Of a stretch of 64,000 nt of DNA, positions 52,800-63,661 are shown in pieces. The position numbers were made by a program, and so were the translations under genes. Location of the stretch: positions 20,637 to 84,636 of the forward strand of contig JBDHTX010000018.1 of assembly GCA_039808885.1 (NCBI GenBank), written 5' to 3'. This DNA is from Dongia_A sp039808885 (lineage in GTDB: Bacteria; Pseudomonadota; Alphaproteobacteria; Dongiales; Dongiaceae). The notes under the pieces are model-generated. The model saw only the letters and a list, made by a program, of their open reading frames with translations. It had not been told where the DNA came from and did no database searches. How positions within the stretch are numbered: the first letter of the stretch is position 1; each line of letters starts with the position of its first letter.

Positions 52800-54131
52800 A
52801 TGAACATCGACGACACCATCTATGCGTTGGCGAGCGCGCCGGGACGTTCCGGTGTGGCGGTGCTGCGCGTCTCGGGTGCCGCGGCGGCGGATGCGCTGGC
52901 GCGGCTGACGCGGCGCGACCTGCCGCAGCCGCGCGTGGCGAAGCTGCGCCGGATCTTCGACGCCGCCGGCACGCCGATCGACGATGCGCTGGTGCTGTTC
53001 TTTCCCGGGCCGCGCTCCTTCACCGGCGAGGACGTGGTCGAGCTGCATCTGCATGGCGGGCCGGCCGTCGTCGCCGCGGCGTTGCGCGCGCTGGGCCAGG
53101 TGCCGCATTGCCGCCTGGCGGAGGCGGGCGAGTTCACCCGGCGCGCCTTCAACAACCACAAGCTCGACCTGGCGCAGATTGAAGGCCTCGCCGACCTGGT
53201 CGCCGCCGAGACCGAGGCGCAGCGCCGCCAGGCCCTGCGCCAGGCCGAGGGCGCGCAATCGCTGCTCTACGATTCCTGGCGCGACCGCCTGCTGCGGGCG
53301 CTGGCGCGGCTCGAGGCCTTCATCGATTTCCCGGATGAAGACCTGCCGGAACAATTGATCCGCTCGATCGACGGCGAGATCGCCGCGCTGGCCGGCGAGA
53401 TCGAGCTGCACCTGCTCGACCATCGCGGGGAGCGCCTGCGCGACGGCCTGACGATCGCCATCCTGGGCGCGCCGAATGTCGGAAAATCGAGCCTTCTTAA
53501 TGCGTTAGCGCAACGCGAGGCGGCCATCGTCTCGGAGCGCGCCGGCACCACTCGCGACGTCATCGAGGTGCGCCTCGACCTCGGCGGCTATCCGGTGACG
53601 GTGGCCGACACCGCCGGCCTGCGCGCCAGCGCCGACGAGATCGAGCGCGAGGGCATCGCCCGCGCCCTGGCCCGCGCCCGCCGGGCGGATGTGAAGCTGC
53701 TGGTCTTCGATGGCGGGCTGTGGCCGGCGATCGACAGCGAGACGGCGAAGCAGATTGACGATCGGGCGCTGCTTGTGGTGAACAAGGCCGACCTGTTGCG
53801 GGAGCCGGAGCCGGTCGCCATCGACGGCCAGGCGGTGATCAAGGTTTCGGCCAAGACCGGCCGCGGCCTCGACGCCCTGACCCGGGCGCTGGCCACCCTG
53901 GCGGCGGCGGGGCTGGAAAGCGGCGCCGACGTGGTGGTGACGCGGGCGCGGCACCGGCAGGCGCTGGAGGAATGCCACCTGGCGCTGCTGCGCGCGGCGG
54001 GGGCCGGCCAGCCGGAGCTGAAGGCGGAGGATTTGCGCCTCGGCGTCCGGGAGCTGGGCCGGATCACCGGTCGGGTCGATGTCGAGGACGTCCTCGACCT
54101 CATCTTCAAGGAATTCTGCATCGGCAAGTAG
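52800..54131 (+). CDS. mnmE: tRNA modification GTPase MnmE
   Basis: 443 residues, the normal length. With MnmG it installs the cmnm5/nm5 group on wobble uridines of tRNA. The N-terminal domain starts TIYALASAPGRSGVAVLRVSG; the inserted G domain has G1 GAPNVGKSSLL (about residue 223), G3 DTAG, and G4 NKAD; the C-terminus ends FCIGK with the catalytic Cys. It is 3 bases from mnmG. Confidence 0.97.
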   Translation: MNIDDTIYALASAPGRSGVAVLRVSGAAAADALARLTRRDLPQPRVAKLRRIFDAAGTPIDDALVLFFPGPRSFTGEDVVELHLHGGPAVVAAALRALGQVPHCRLAEAGEFTRRAFNNHKLDLAQIEGLADLVAAETEAQRRQALRQAEGAQSLLYDSWRDRLLRALARLEAFIDFPDEDLPEQLIRSIDGEIAALAGEIELHLLDHRGERLRDGLTIAILGAPNVGKSSLLNALAQREAAIVSERAGTTRDVIEVRLDLGGYPVTVADTAGLRASADEIEREGIARALARARRADVKLLVFDGGLWPAIDSETAKQIDDRALLVVNKADLLREPEPVAIDGQAVIKVSAKTGRGLDALTRALATLAAAGLESGADVVVTRARHRQALEECHLALLRAAGAGQPELKAEDLRLGVRELGRITGRVDVEDVLDLIFKEFCIGK

Positions 54132-54134
54132 CCG

Positions 54135-56104
<1,970 letters not shown>

Positions 56105-56105
<1 letters not shown>

Positions 56106-56755
56106 TGGCCGCGTCCCAAGCCGGCGGTGAGGCCGAATTCGTCAAGCAACTCAAGACCCTGGGGGTCGATGTTTCACGTGAAACATTGTCCCGGCTGGAG
56201 ACCTATGCGGCGCTGCTCGTGAAATGGCAGGCCAAGATCAACCTGGTCGGCCCGGCGACCTTGCCGGACCTGTGGCGGCGGCACTTCCTGGACAGCGCCC
56301 AGCTGCTGCCCTTGCTGCCGCCGGCGCCCGGCACGCTGGTCGATCTCGGCTCCGGCGCCGGGTTTCCCGGCCTGGTCCTGGCGCTGATGACCGAGTGGCG
56401 GGTGCACCTGATCGATTCCGACCAGCGGAAATGCGCCTTCCTGCGCCAGGTGGCGCTGGACACCGGGGTCAATACCCGGGTCGCCATCCATGCCCAGCGT
56501 TTCGAGGATGTGCCGGGCTACAAGGCCGCGATCGTCACCGCCCGGGCCTGCGCGCCGCTCGACGCGCTGCTGGGCCATGCCGTTCCATTCCTGGGCGAAA
56601 ACGGCCGCTGCCTGTTTCTCAAGGGCGCCCAGGTCGAAGAGGAATTGACCGCGGCCGAGGCAAACTGGAATATGCAGGTCACGCGCCGGCCGAGCCTGAC
56701 GGACCCAGCCGGCGTGATTCTTGTCATCGATCACCTGGAGAAGCGGAAAAGGTAA
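56105..56755 (+). CDS. rsmG: 16S rRNA (guanine-527-N7)-methyltransferase RsmG
   Basis: 216 residues. RsmG methylates N7 of G527 in 16S rRNA with SAM. The motif LVDLGSGAGFPGLVLALM is the SAM loop (about residues 79-96), preceded by LWRRHFLDSAQLLPLL. The N-terminal VDVSRETLSRLE is coded by parS site 2. Start and mnmG stop overlap (TGATG), indicating translational coupling. Confidence 0.95.
56170..56185. promoter_or_regulatory. parS site 2 within rsmG
   Basis: A second perfect TGTTTCACGTGAAACA, in the rsmG coding region and in a different reading frame from the first (coding for VSRET), about 2.0 kb downstream of site 1. Confidence 0.95.
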
Positions 56756-56763
56756 TTATATCA

Positions 56764-58041
56764 ATGACTTCCGCCAAGCCACCGGGTGATCCGCAGGGTC
56801 CCGCGGCGGGACAGGAGCCGGCCTTGGCGCCGGTCCAGCCCAGCGCCGAGCCCGCGGGCTTGCCCCCTGGTTTGGCCCCCGGTTTGCCGCCCGGTTTGCC
56901 CCCCGGCCTACCCCCCGGCTTACCCTCGGGCCTGTCCTGGCCGATGGCGCCCGATCCGGACCGGCCGCTGGCGCATCTGGCGGCCAAGTCGCTGATGCTT
57001 TCGGCCAAGGCCGCCGCCGCCCGCCAGGCGGCCGCCGCGAAGGCCGCGGCGCTGCCGCCGGAAGCCTCCGCCCCAACCCCTGCATTTCAATCGGACCAAA
57101 ACAGCGTGCCAGCAATTTCGGGAGCGACAACAGGAACAGGCGGCGGAACGGCGCAGGCCGCGGCGGGCCAAGGCCTGGCGGATTCCGGCGCGACGCCGCA
57201 GGACGCGGCCGCGCGGCCGAAGCCTGTCGTGCAGCACGGGCCGCAGCCGCGCATCATCGCCGTCGCCAACCAGAAGGGCGGCGTGGGCAAGACCACCACG
57301 GCGGTGAACCTGGCGACCGCGCTCGCCGCCTGCGGCAAGCGCGTGCTGATCGTCGATCTCGATCCGCAGGGCAACGCCACCACCGGGCTCGGCATCGCGC
57401 GCGAGCAGCGCAAGGTCGGCGCCTATGAGCTGCTGATCGACGGCGTGACGCTCGCCGAGGCGACCAAGCCGACCGGCGTGCCGAACATGTGGATCCTGCC
57501 GACCACGCCGGACCTGGCCGGCGCGGAGATCGAGCTCATCGACCTCGAGCGGCGCGAGTTCCGCCTGAAGGACGCGCTCGCCTCCGGCACGCTCGACTAC
57601 GATTTCATCCTGATCGACTGCCCGCCCTCGCTGACGCTGCTGACCTTGAACGCGATGGTCGCGGCGGATTGCGTGCTGGTGCCGCTGCAATGCGAGTTCT
57701 ACGCGCTGGAAGGCCTGAGCCAGCTGACCAAGACCATCGAGCGGGTGAAGAAGCACCTGAACCCGGTGCTGGAGATCCAGGGCGTGGTGCTCACCATGTT
57801 CGACAAGCGCTCCAGCCTCAACGAGCAGGTGGCGAGCGACGTGCGCGCGCATTTCGGCGAGAAGGTGTACGAGACCGCGATACCCCGCAACGTGCGCATG
57901 GCCGAGGCGCCGAGCCACGGCATTCCGGCGTTGATCTACGATGTCCGCTGCGCCGGCAGCCAGGCCTATATCGTGCTGGCGAGCGAAGTGCTGAAGCGCG
58001 AGCACGGCCGCGTCGGCCGCTCGCTCAGCGGCGCGGCGTAA
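56764..58041 (+). CDS. parA: Chromosome partitioning ATPase ParA with long N-terminal extension
   Basis: 425 residues as called. The canonical ParA part begins near residue 160 (PRIIAVANQKGGVGKTTTAVNL, deviant Walker A) and continues through VDLDPQGNATTGLGI and IDCPPSLTLLTLNAM. The first 160 residues are unusual: Pro/Gly/Leu-rich with GLPPGLPPGL repeats, then Ala-rich helices. An in-frame GTG at about 57229 could start a canonical ParA instead. ParA drives parS/ParB segregation with ATP. parB follows at 58052. Confidence 0.93.
   Translation: MTSAKPPGDPQGPAAGQEPALAPVQPSAEPAGLPPGLAPGLPPGLPPGLPPGLPSGLSWPMAPDPDRPLAHLAAKSLMLSAKAAAARQAAAAKAAALPPEASAPTPAFQSDQNSVPAISGATTGTGGGTAQAAAGQGLADSGATPQDAAARPKPVVQHGPQPRIIAVANQKGGVGKTTTAVNLATALAACGKRVLIVDLDPQGNATTGLGIAREQRKVGAYELLIDGVTLAEATKPTGVPNMWILPTTPDLAGAEIELIDLERREFRLKDALASGTLDYDFILIDCPPSLTLLTLNAMVAADCVLVPLQCEFYALEGLSQLTKTIERVKKHLNPVLEIQGVVLTMFDKRSSLNEQVASDVRAHFGEKVYETAIPRNVRMAEAPSHGIPALIYDVRCAGSQAYIVLASEVLKREHGRVGRSLSGAA
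56855..56937 (+). repeat. Tandem repeat in the parA N-terminal extension
   Basis: About six 12-base units close to GGTTTGCCCCCC, in frame, code for repeated GLPP. Unit-to-unit variation (CTACCC, TTACCC) is moderate, so the array is not fresh. Confidence 0.75.
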
Positions 58042-58051
58042 GGAGGAGAGC

Positions 58052-58918
58052 ATGGCAGTTCCGAAGCGGCATCTGGGCCGCGGCCTTTCCGCATTGCTGG
58101 GCGGCGACGACGGCGAGCCGCCGAGCGGCGCGGCACTCGCCAATGCCCGCACCGTCCCGATCGAGTTCCTGCATCCCTCGAAGCTGCAGCCGCGCAGCGA
58201 TTTCGACGACGAGCGGCTGGAGCAGCTGGCGCAGTCGATCCGCGAGCAGGGCGTGCTGCAGCCGATCCTGGTGCGCGCGCATCGCACGAAAGAGGGCGAG
58301 TTCGAGATCGTCGCCGGCGAGCGGCGCTGGCGCGCGGCGCAGAAGGCGCAGCTGCACGACGTGCCGGTGGTGCAGAAGGAGCTCTCCGACCGCGACACGC
58401 TCGAGATCGCCCTCATCGAGAACATCCAGCGCCAGGACCTGAACCCGATCGAGGAGGCGCGCGGCTATCGCCGCCTGATGCAGGAATTCGCCTATACCCA
58501 GGAGGTGCTGTCCGAGCGCATCGGCAAGAGCCGCCCGCACATCGCCAATTTGCTGCGCCTGCTGGAGCTGCCGGAGATCGTCCGCGCCATGCTGGCCGAG
58601 GGCAAGCTCAGCCCCGGCCATGTGCGGCCGCTGATCAACCTGCCCAACGTGGTGGAGCTGGCGCAGACCATCGTCGCCAAGGGATTGTCGGTGCGCGAGG
58701 CCGAGCGCCTGGCCGCCAAGGCCAAGACGCGGGGCCGCAGCAAGGCGGTGAAGGCCCAGCGCGAGAAGGACGCCGACACCAAGGCGCTGGAGCGCGATTT
58801 GACCGGGCGGCTCGGCCTCAAGGTCGAGATCGCCTTCGACGGCAAGGGCGGCACCGTCACGCTGCGCTATCAGAGCCTCGAGCAGCTCGACCTGATCATC
58901 GAGAAGCTGAACGGCTGA
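58052..58918 (+). CDS. parB: Chromosome partitioning protein ParB
   Basis: 288 residues. ParB binds parS and spreads along DNA as a CTP-dependent clamp. The start KRHLGRGLSALLGG, ParB/Srx box LQPRSDFDDERLEQLAQSI and GERRWRAAQKA, and the helix-turn-helix YTQEVLSERIGKSRPHIANL (about residues 149-168) are all intact. It is the last gene of the partition operon. A 7-bp inverted repeat (58933-58964) follows the stop. Confidence 0.96.
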   Translation: MAVPKRHLGRGLSALLGGDDGEPPSGAALANARTVPIEFLHPSKLQPRSDFDDERLEQLAQSIREQGVLQPILVRAHRTKEGEFEIVAGERRWRAAQKAQLHDVPVVQKELSDRDTLEIALIENIQRQDLNPIEEARGYRRLMQEFAYTQEVLSERIGKSRPHIANLLRLLELPEIVRAMLAEGKLSPGHVRPLINLPNVVELAQTIVAKGLSVREAERLAAKAKTRGRSKAVKAQREKDADTKALERDLTGRLGLKVEIAFDGKGGTVTLRYQSLEQLDLIIEKLNG

Positions 58919-58932
58919 CGCGCGTCCCGCCG

Positions 58933-58964
58933 GCCGCGGTCTTTCACCGGGCTTGATCCGCGGC
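58933..58964 (+). terminator. Possible terminator hairpin after parB
   Basis: Inverted arms GCCGCGG and CCGCGGC are separated by 18 bases, just past the parB stop. There is no T-run, so it is only a candidate. The loop CACCGGGCTTGAT resembles a decayed arm of the GIY-YIG-associated repeats. Confidence 0.3.
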
Positions 58965-59023
58965 GCGGCGCGCGCCATCTCTGCTCATGGGGAAGCTGCG
59001 CCCCGACCGGAGCGGAGGGGTTC

Positions 59024-59731
59024 ATGGAACTGAACGCCGATTTCTCGCAGCGCGCCGTGGTGCATGCCGCGCGGCTGCCCTGGGTCGCGTCGCCGATGGC
59101 GGGGGTCGAGCGGCGCATGCTCGACCGCATCGGGGCGGAGGTGGCGCGCGCCACCTCCATCGTGCGCTACGCGCCGCAGTCGCGTTTCTCGCCCCACGTT
59201 CATGGCGGCGGCGAGGAATTCCTGGTGCTCGACGGCGTGTTCCAGGACGAGCATGGCGACTATCCCGCCGGGTCCTATGTGCGCAATCCGCCGACCTCGC
59301 GCCACACGCCGGGCTCGGCAGCGGGCTGCACCATCTTCGTCAAGCTCTGGCAATTCGATCCCGCCGACCGCACCGCAATCCGCATCGACAGCAGGCGCGA
59401 GGCCTTCGCCACCGCGCCGGCGCGGCCGGGGGTCGAGACCCTGCCGCTGTTCCGCGACGCCCGCGAGGATGTGCGGCTGGAGCGCTGGGCGCCGGGCGCC
59501 GGGATCGCGCTGGCGGTCCCGGGCGGGATGGAGCTGCTGGTGCTCGAGGGATCGTTCCGCAGCGGCGGCGAAGACTTCACCGCGCAATCCTGGCTGCGCC
59601 TGCCCGTCGGGGCGACGCTGGCGGCCACGGCCGGGGCGCAGGGCTGCACTTTGTGGGCGAAATCCGGGCACCTCGCCTGGGTGAACCTCGCCTGGGTGAA
59701 TCGCGCCGCCCTGCCGCCAGCCGCCGGCTGA
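59024..59731 (+). CDS. Double-cupin protein (ChrR-like cupin)
   Basis: 235 residues containing two cupin halves. The first has the metal motif SRFSPHVHGGGEEFLVLDGVF and YPAGSYVRNPPTSRH, matching the cupin of ChrR-type anti-sigma factors; the second (GMELLVLEGSFRSGGEDF) looks degenerate. No N-terminal sigma-binding domain or sigma-factor gene is nearby. LAWVN is repeated twice in tandem near the C-terminus. Confidence 0.75.
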   Translation: MELNADFSQRAVVHAARLPWVASPMAGVERRMLDRIGAEVARATSIVRYAPQSRFSPHVHGGGEEFLVLDGVFQDEHGDYPAGSYVRNPPTSRHTPGSAAGCTIFVKLWQFDPADRTAIRIDSRREAFATAPARPGVETLPLFRDAREDVRLERWAPGAGIALAVPGGMELLVLEGSFRSGGEDFTAQSWLRLPVGATLAATAGAQGCTLWAKSGHLAWVNLAWVNRAALPPAAG

Positions 59732-60081
59732 GCGCCGCCCGCCAGCCTCCGCCGGGGGCGGAATCGCCGGGCCCGGAATCGCAGGGGCCGGCGACATCAA
59801 AGCTGTGGACTCCACCAGCCCGGCCACGCCGGCCGCCAAGCGCGGCCTAGGTCCGCAAACCTGCGACAGTTCAGGGAATTCGCGGCACGGCGCGGGCGCG
59901 CCTTGCCATGCGCGCTGGTGTGGAATCGGCATCGTTCTGCTGATCTCCACACTATTCAGTTTGTTATGTTGATCTATGTCCAGTTTTTTGGCATAAGCTC
60001 CACACTTATAACTGGGTTTATAGCACGTCCCGCTGCGCAATTGCTTGGCGCATAAGGACAATTATCTTATGTGGGGGAGTC
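59732..60081 (+). other. Intergenic region upstream of the autotransporter
   Basis: The first 200 bases are GC-rich with no feature seen. The last 140 bases are AT-rich, with a direct repeat CTCCACACT (59945-59953 and 59998-60006) and TATAA-like stretches (around 60006-60022), so the autotransporter promoter is probably here. No gene is present. Confidence 0.4.
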
Positions 60082-63000
60082 ATGGCGGCAAGTCTCGTGG
60101 CGCGGCGCGCCCGGTTGCTGGGCGGTTCGGCCGTTGCCCTGGTCGCGGCCCTGGCGGGAGCCAGGACGGCCCAGGCCCTGGATGAATGCGGCGCGGCGGC
60201 GCCAGGGGGGACCGTCACCTGCACCCCCGCCGGCAACAGCTTCCCGGACGGCATCCAGTACAAGGTCAACGACCTCACCATCGTGGTGCAGGACGGCGTC
60301 ATCATCGACACGACGACCAAGGCGGGCGAGCCGGGCGGCGTGGCGAGCGGCGGCAACGGCAATTACGGCGACCTGGTGGTCAAGGCCGGCACCGCCAGCG
60401 GCGGCGGCGTCACCATCACCACCAACGAGAACAATGCCGACGGCATCTCCGTCGCCACCAATGACGGCAGCGCGACGATCACGTCCTTCGCCGACATCAC
60501 CACCAGCTTCAAGGACGGCGACGCGCTCTCGGCCAAGACCACCGCCGGCGACATCAGCATCACCTCGACCGGCGACCTCGATGTCGACGGCTTCTACGGC
60601 CACGGCATCCGCGCCTTGTCCGATACCGGCAAGATCACCATCACCCATACCGGCGATATCGAGACCTACGGTACGGGCGGCTTCGGCATCCGCGCCATCA
60701 CCAAGAACGACATCTCCGTCACCGTCACCGGCGACATCACCACCCGCAACAGCGCCGCGATCCTGGCCCAGGCCAGCGCCGGCAACGCCATCGTGCATGT
60801 CACCGGCGACATCAACACCAAGGACGACAACAGCCCCGGCCTCCAGGCCGTGGCCAAGGACGGCTACGCCTTCGTCACGCATGTCGGCGCCATCATCACG
60901 CATGGCGAGAACAGCGAGGGCATTGACGCGGAAGGGTCCAAGGGCGTCGAGATCAGCTTCACGGGCGAGATCAGCACGGACGACAAGAACGCCACCGGCA
61001 TTGACGCCTTGTCCAAGGCCGGCGGCATCAGCATCCATTCCAGCGGCGACATCGCCGTCGCCGGCTACGGCTCGCGCGCGATCTCCGCGAATGCCGAGGG
61101 CGAGATCCTCGTCAAGTCCGTGGGCAACCTGACCACCGGCGGCACCTATGGGGCCGGCATCCTCGCCACGTCCAACGCGGGCGGCGTCACGGTCTATTCG
61201 ACCGGCGATATCGCGACCCAGGGCAATGGCGGCTTCGGCATCTCAGCGTTCACCAACAAGGGCAACGTCATCGTCGTCTCGCAGGGCGACATCGATATCG
61301 GCGGCGCGGCCGACGGCATCAACGCCTATTCGGCCGACGGCAACGTCACGGTGGTCGCGTCGGGCGCCATCACCACGATCCAGAACAATTCCGGCGGCAT
61401 CGAGGTGCTGGCGAAGGATGGCGAAGCCATCGTCGCCCTGGCGGGCGCCCGCAATGCCGACATCCATACCAGCGGCAAGGACTCGGACGGCGTTTCGCTG
61501 GAGGCGAGCGCGCTCGCGGCAACCTCGGTGCACGACGTGATCGCCGATGGCCGCGACAGCGACGGCGTCGCCATCAAGGCCGGCACCAGCGTGGCGCGGG
61601 TCGAGGTGCATGGCGATGTGCATGGCGGCTGGGGCGACGGCATCGGCATCCGTTTCGCCGGCGGCACCGGCGCCCAGCTCGACATCCGCGCCGGCTCGGT
61701 CGGCGCCTGGAGCGATGTCGCCATCATCGAAGGCGGCGAGGCGCTCGACTTCGAGAATCGCGGCACGGTCACCGGCATGTTCGATCTTGGCGGCGGCAAC
61801 GACAAGCTGCGCAACTATGGCGGCGGCGCCATCGCGCTGCGCGCGCTGGTCGACAATGACGGCAACCGGATCCGCGACACCGAATCCGTGGCCATCGCCG
61901 ATTTCGGCGCTGGCACCGACAGTTTCGACAACCAGGGCATCCTGACCCTGGCGGATGCCGGCGATTCCGGCGCCTGGATGACCGGCAAACAGGTCACGCA
62001 TCCGGGCGGCGGCAACTCCTCGATCATCCAGGCGGGGGTGGAGCAGGGCTTCCTCACCCATCTGGAGAGCTTCGGCAATTCCGGCCTGATCACGCTGGTG
62101 GATGGCGTCGCCGGCGACCTGCTGGTGATCACCGACCAGGCCGACGGCAAGACCAAGGGCGCCAACGTCTTCACCAGCAATGGCGGCGCGCTGGCGCTCG
62201 ACGTGGTGCTGGATGACGGCAGCTCGAAGCAATCCGACATCCTGATCCTCGACAAGGCGGTGACCGGCACCGGCGCCACCCGCGTCGCCATCGCCAATGC
62301 CGGCGGCCTCGGCGGCCAGACCACCGGCGACGGCATCATGGTCATCAATGTGCGCGACACGTCCGACGACGACGCCTTCGCCAGCGCCGGACCGGCGGTG
62401 GCCGGCGCCTATCAATACGACCTCGTGTTCCAGAACGCGGCGAAGACGGACCAGAACTGGTACCTGAAATCGAGCTTCTTCGAGGGCTCGCTGGAGTATC
62501 CGGCGATCGGCGGCGCCGTGCTGGCGACCTGGCAGAGCGGGCTGGGCTCGCTGCACGACCAGTTGCGCGCAAGGCGGGCGCAGACCGAGGCGCAGGAGGC
62601 GGCGGTCGGCCAGCTGGCGGAGTTGCCCGACACGGCGAGCGACGTGGCCGATGCCTCGTCCTCGGCGCGGGTCGGGGAGGGCGGCGGCAATGCCGGCTGG
62701 TTCCGGGTCAGCGGGTCGGACATGGACATCGAGCAGGATGCCGGCGCCGATTTCGATCTGAACACGGTGCGCGCCGAGGCCGGCTTCGATGTCGGGTTCG
62801 ACAACGTCTTCGCCGATGACTGGCTGGTGACCGGCGCCTTCGCAGGCTATGGCTGGTCACAGGCCGGCTTCGACAGCGGCTCGGAGATCGATTTCGACGT
62901 CGCCACGGTCGGCGCCTACGCGACCTATTTCCGGGGGCCCTACTATCTCGACGCGGTGGTCAAGCTCGACTGGCTGGACGGCAGCTTCAACGCGGAGAAT

Positions 63001-63495
63001 GTCAGCGAGGACGGCGACCTCTCGCTGCCGGTCTTCGGCTTAAGCCTGGAGAGCGGCTATCGCTTCGACCTCTCCGCGAATGGCCTCTATGTGCAGCCGC
63101 AGGCGCAGCTGAGCTACGCCCATAGCGGCGAAGACAGCTTCAAGGACGATGCCGGGTCGGAGATCGAGCTGCAGGACGCGGATTCGCTGCGCGGGCGCCT
63201 GGGCGCCCGGCTGGGGCAGGAGCTTTCCACCACCGCCGGCGCGGCGGCGGAGCCGGTCAAGGGCAACTTCTATCTCGAGGCCTCGGTGAACCAGGAGTTC
63301 CTCGGCGAGACCGAGGCCAAGGTCAGCGGGCTTACCCTGCAGCAGGAATTGCCCGACACCACCTACCAGGTCGGCGGCGGCATCGACATCGCCCTGCCCA
63401 AGAGCGGCGTCAGCTTCACCGTCGACGCCGACTACACCTTCGGCGAGGAGGCCGACGGCGTCAGCGCAACCGGCGGATTCCGCATTAACTGGTGA
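60082..63495 (+). CDS. Autotransporter (type Va) with repeat passenger domain
   Basis: 1137 residues. The order is: signal peptide (VALVAALAGARTAQA), then a passenger of about 12 repeats of roughly 26 residues (pattern TGDI-x-GI-A-x-G-x-I, residues about 130-430) that would stack as a beta-helix, a non-repeated region (430-800), a linker with coiled-coil character (LHDQLRARRAQTEAQEAAVG) and a C-terminal beta-barrel (about 865-1137) ending in aromatic FRINW as required for outer-membrane insertion. GGGGGAG precedes the ATG. It is likely an adhesin or surface protein; no protease or lipase motif is seen in the passenger. Confidence 0.88.
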   Translation: MAASLVARRARLLGGSAVALVAALAGARTAQALDECGAAAPGGTVTCTPAGNSFPDGIQYKVNDLTIVVQDGVIIDTTTKAGEPGGVASGGNGNYGDLVVKAGTASGGGVTITTNENNADGISVATNDGSATITSFADITTSFKDGDALSAKTTAGDISITSTGDLDVDGFYGHGIRALSDTGKITITHTGDIETYGTGGFGIRAITKNDISVTVTGDITTRNSAAILAQASAGNAIVHVTGDINTKDDNSPGLQAVAKDGYAFVTHVGAIITHGENSEGIDAEGSKGVEISFTGEISTDDKNATGIDALSKAGGISIHSSGDIAVAGYGSRAISANAEGEILVKSVGNLTTGGTYGAGILATSNAGGVTVYSTGDIATQGNGGFGISAFTNKGNVIVVSQGDIDIGGAADGINAYSADGNVTVVASGAITTIQNNSGGIEVLAKDGEAIVALAGARNADIHTSGKDSDGVSLEASALAATSVHDVIADGRDSDGVAIKAGTSVARVEVHGDVHGGWGDGIGIRFAGGTGAQLDIRAGSVGAWSDVAIIEGGEALDFENRGTVTGMFDLGGGNDKLRNYGGGAIALRALVDNDGNRIRDTESVAIADFGAGTDSFDNQGILTLADAGDSGAWMTGKQVTHPGGGNSSIIQAGVEQGFLTHLESFGNSGLITLVDGVAGDLLVITDQADGKTKGANVFTSNGGALALDVVLDDGSSKQSDILILDKAVTGTGATRVAIANAGGLGGQTTGDGIMVINVRDTSDDDAFASAGPAVAGAYQYDLVFQNAAKTDQNWYLKSSFFEGSLEYPAIGGAVLATWQSGLGSLHDQLRARRAQTEAQEAAVGQLAELPDTASDVADASSSARVGEGGGNAGWFRVSGSDMDIEQDAGADFDLNTVRAEAGFDVGFDNVFADDWLVTGAFAGYGWSQAGFDSGSEIDFDVATVGAYATYFRGPYYLDAVVKLDWLDGSFNAENVSEDGDLSLPVFGLSLESGYRFDLSANGLYVQPQAQLSYAHSGEDSFKDDAGSEIELQDADSLRGRLGARLGQELSTTAGAAAEPVKGNFYLEASVNQEFLGETEAKVSGLTLQQELPDTTYQVGGGIDIALPKSGVSFTVDADYTFGEEADGVSATGGFRINW

Positions 63496-63661
63496 TCCGG
63501 GCGATTTTCGCGGACGCTATCAAGCATTTGATTCCGGCGCACTTTCAGCGGCGCGGGCGGAATGGCCTTGGTCTGGTAACGGATTCCCGCGTGACAATCT
63601 TCGGCTGAATCGCTAGAGGGACCGGCCATCGCGCAGGTGCAGATCGCCTGCGGCGGGGAGC

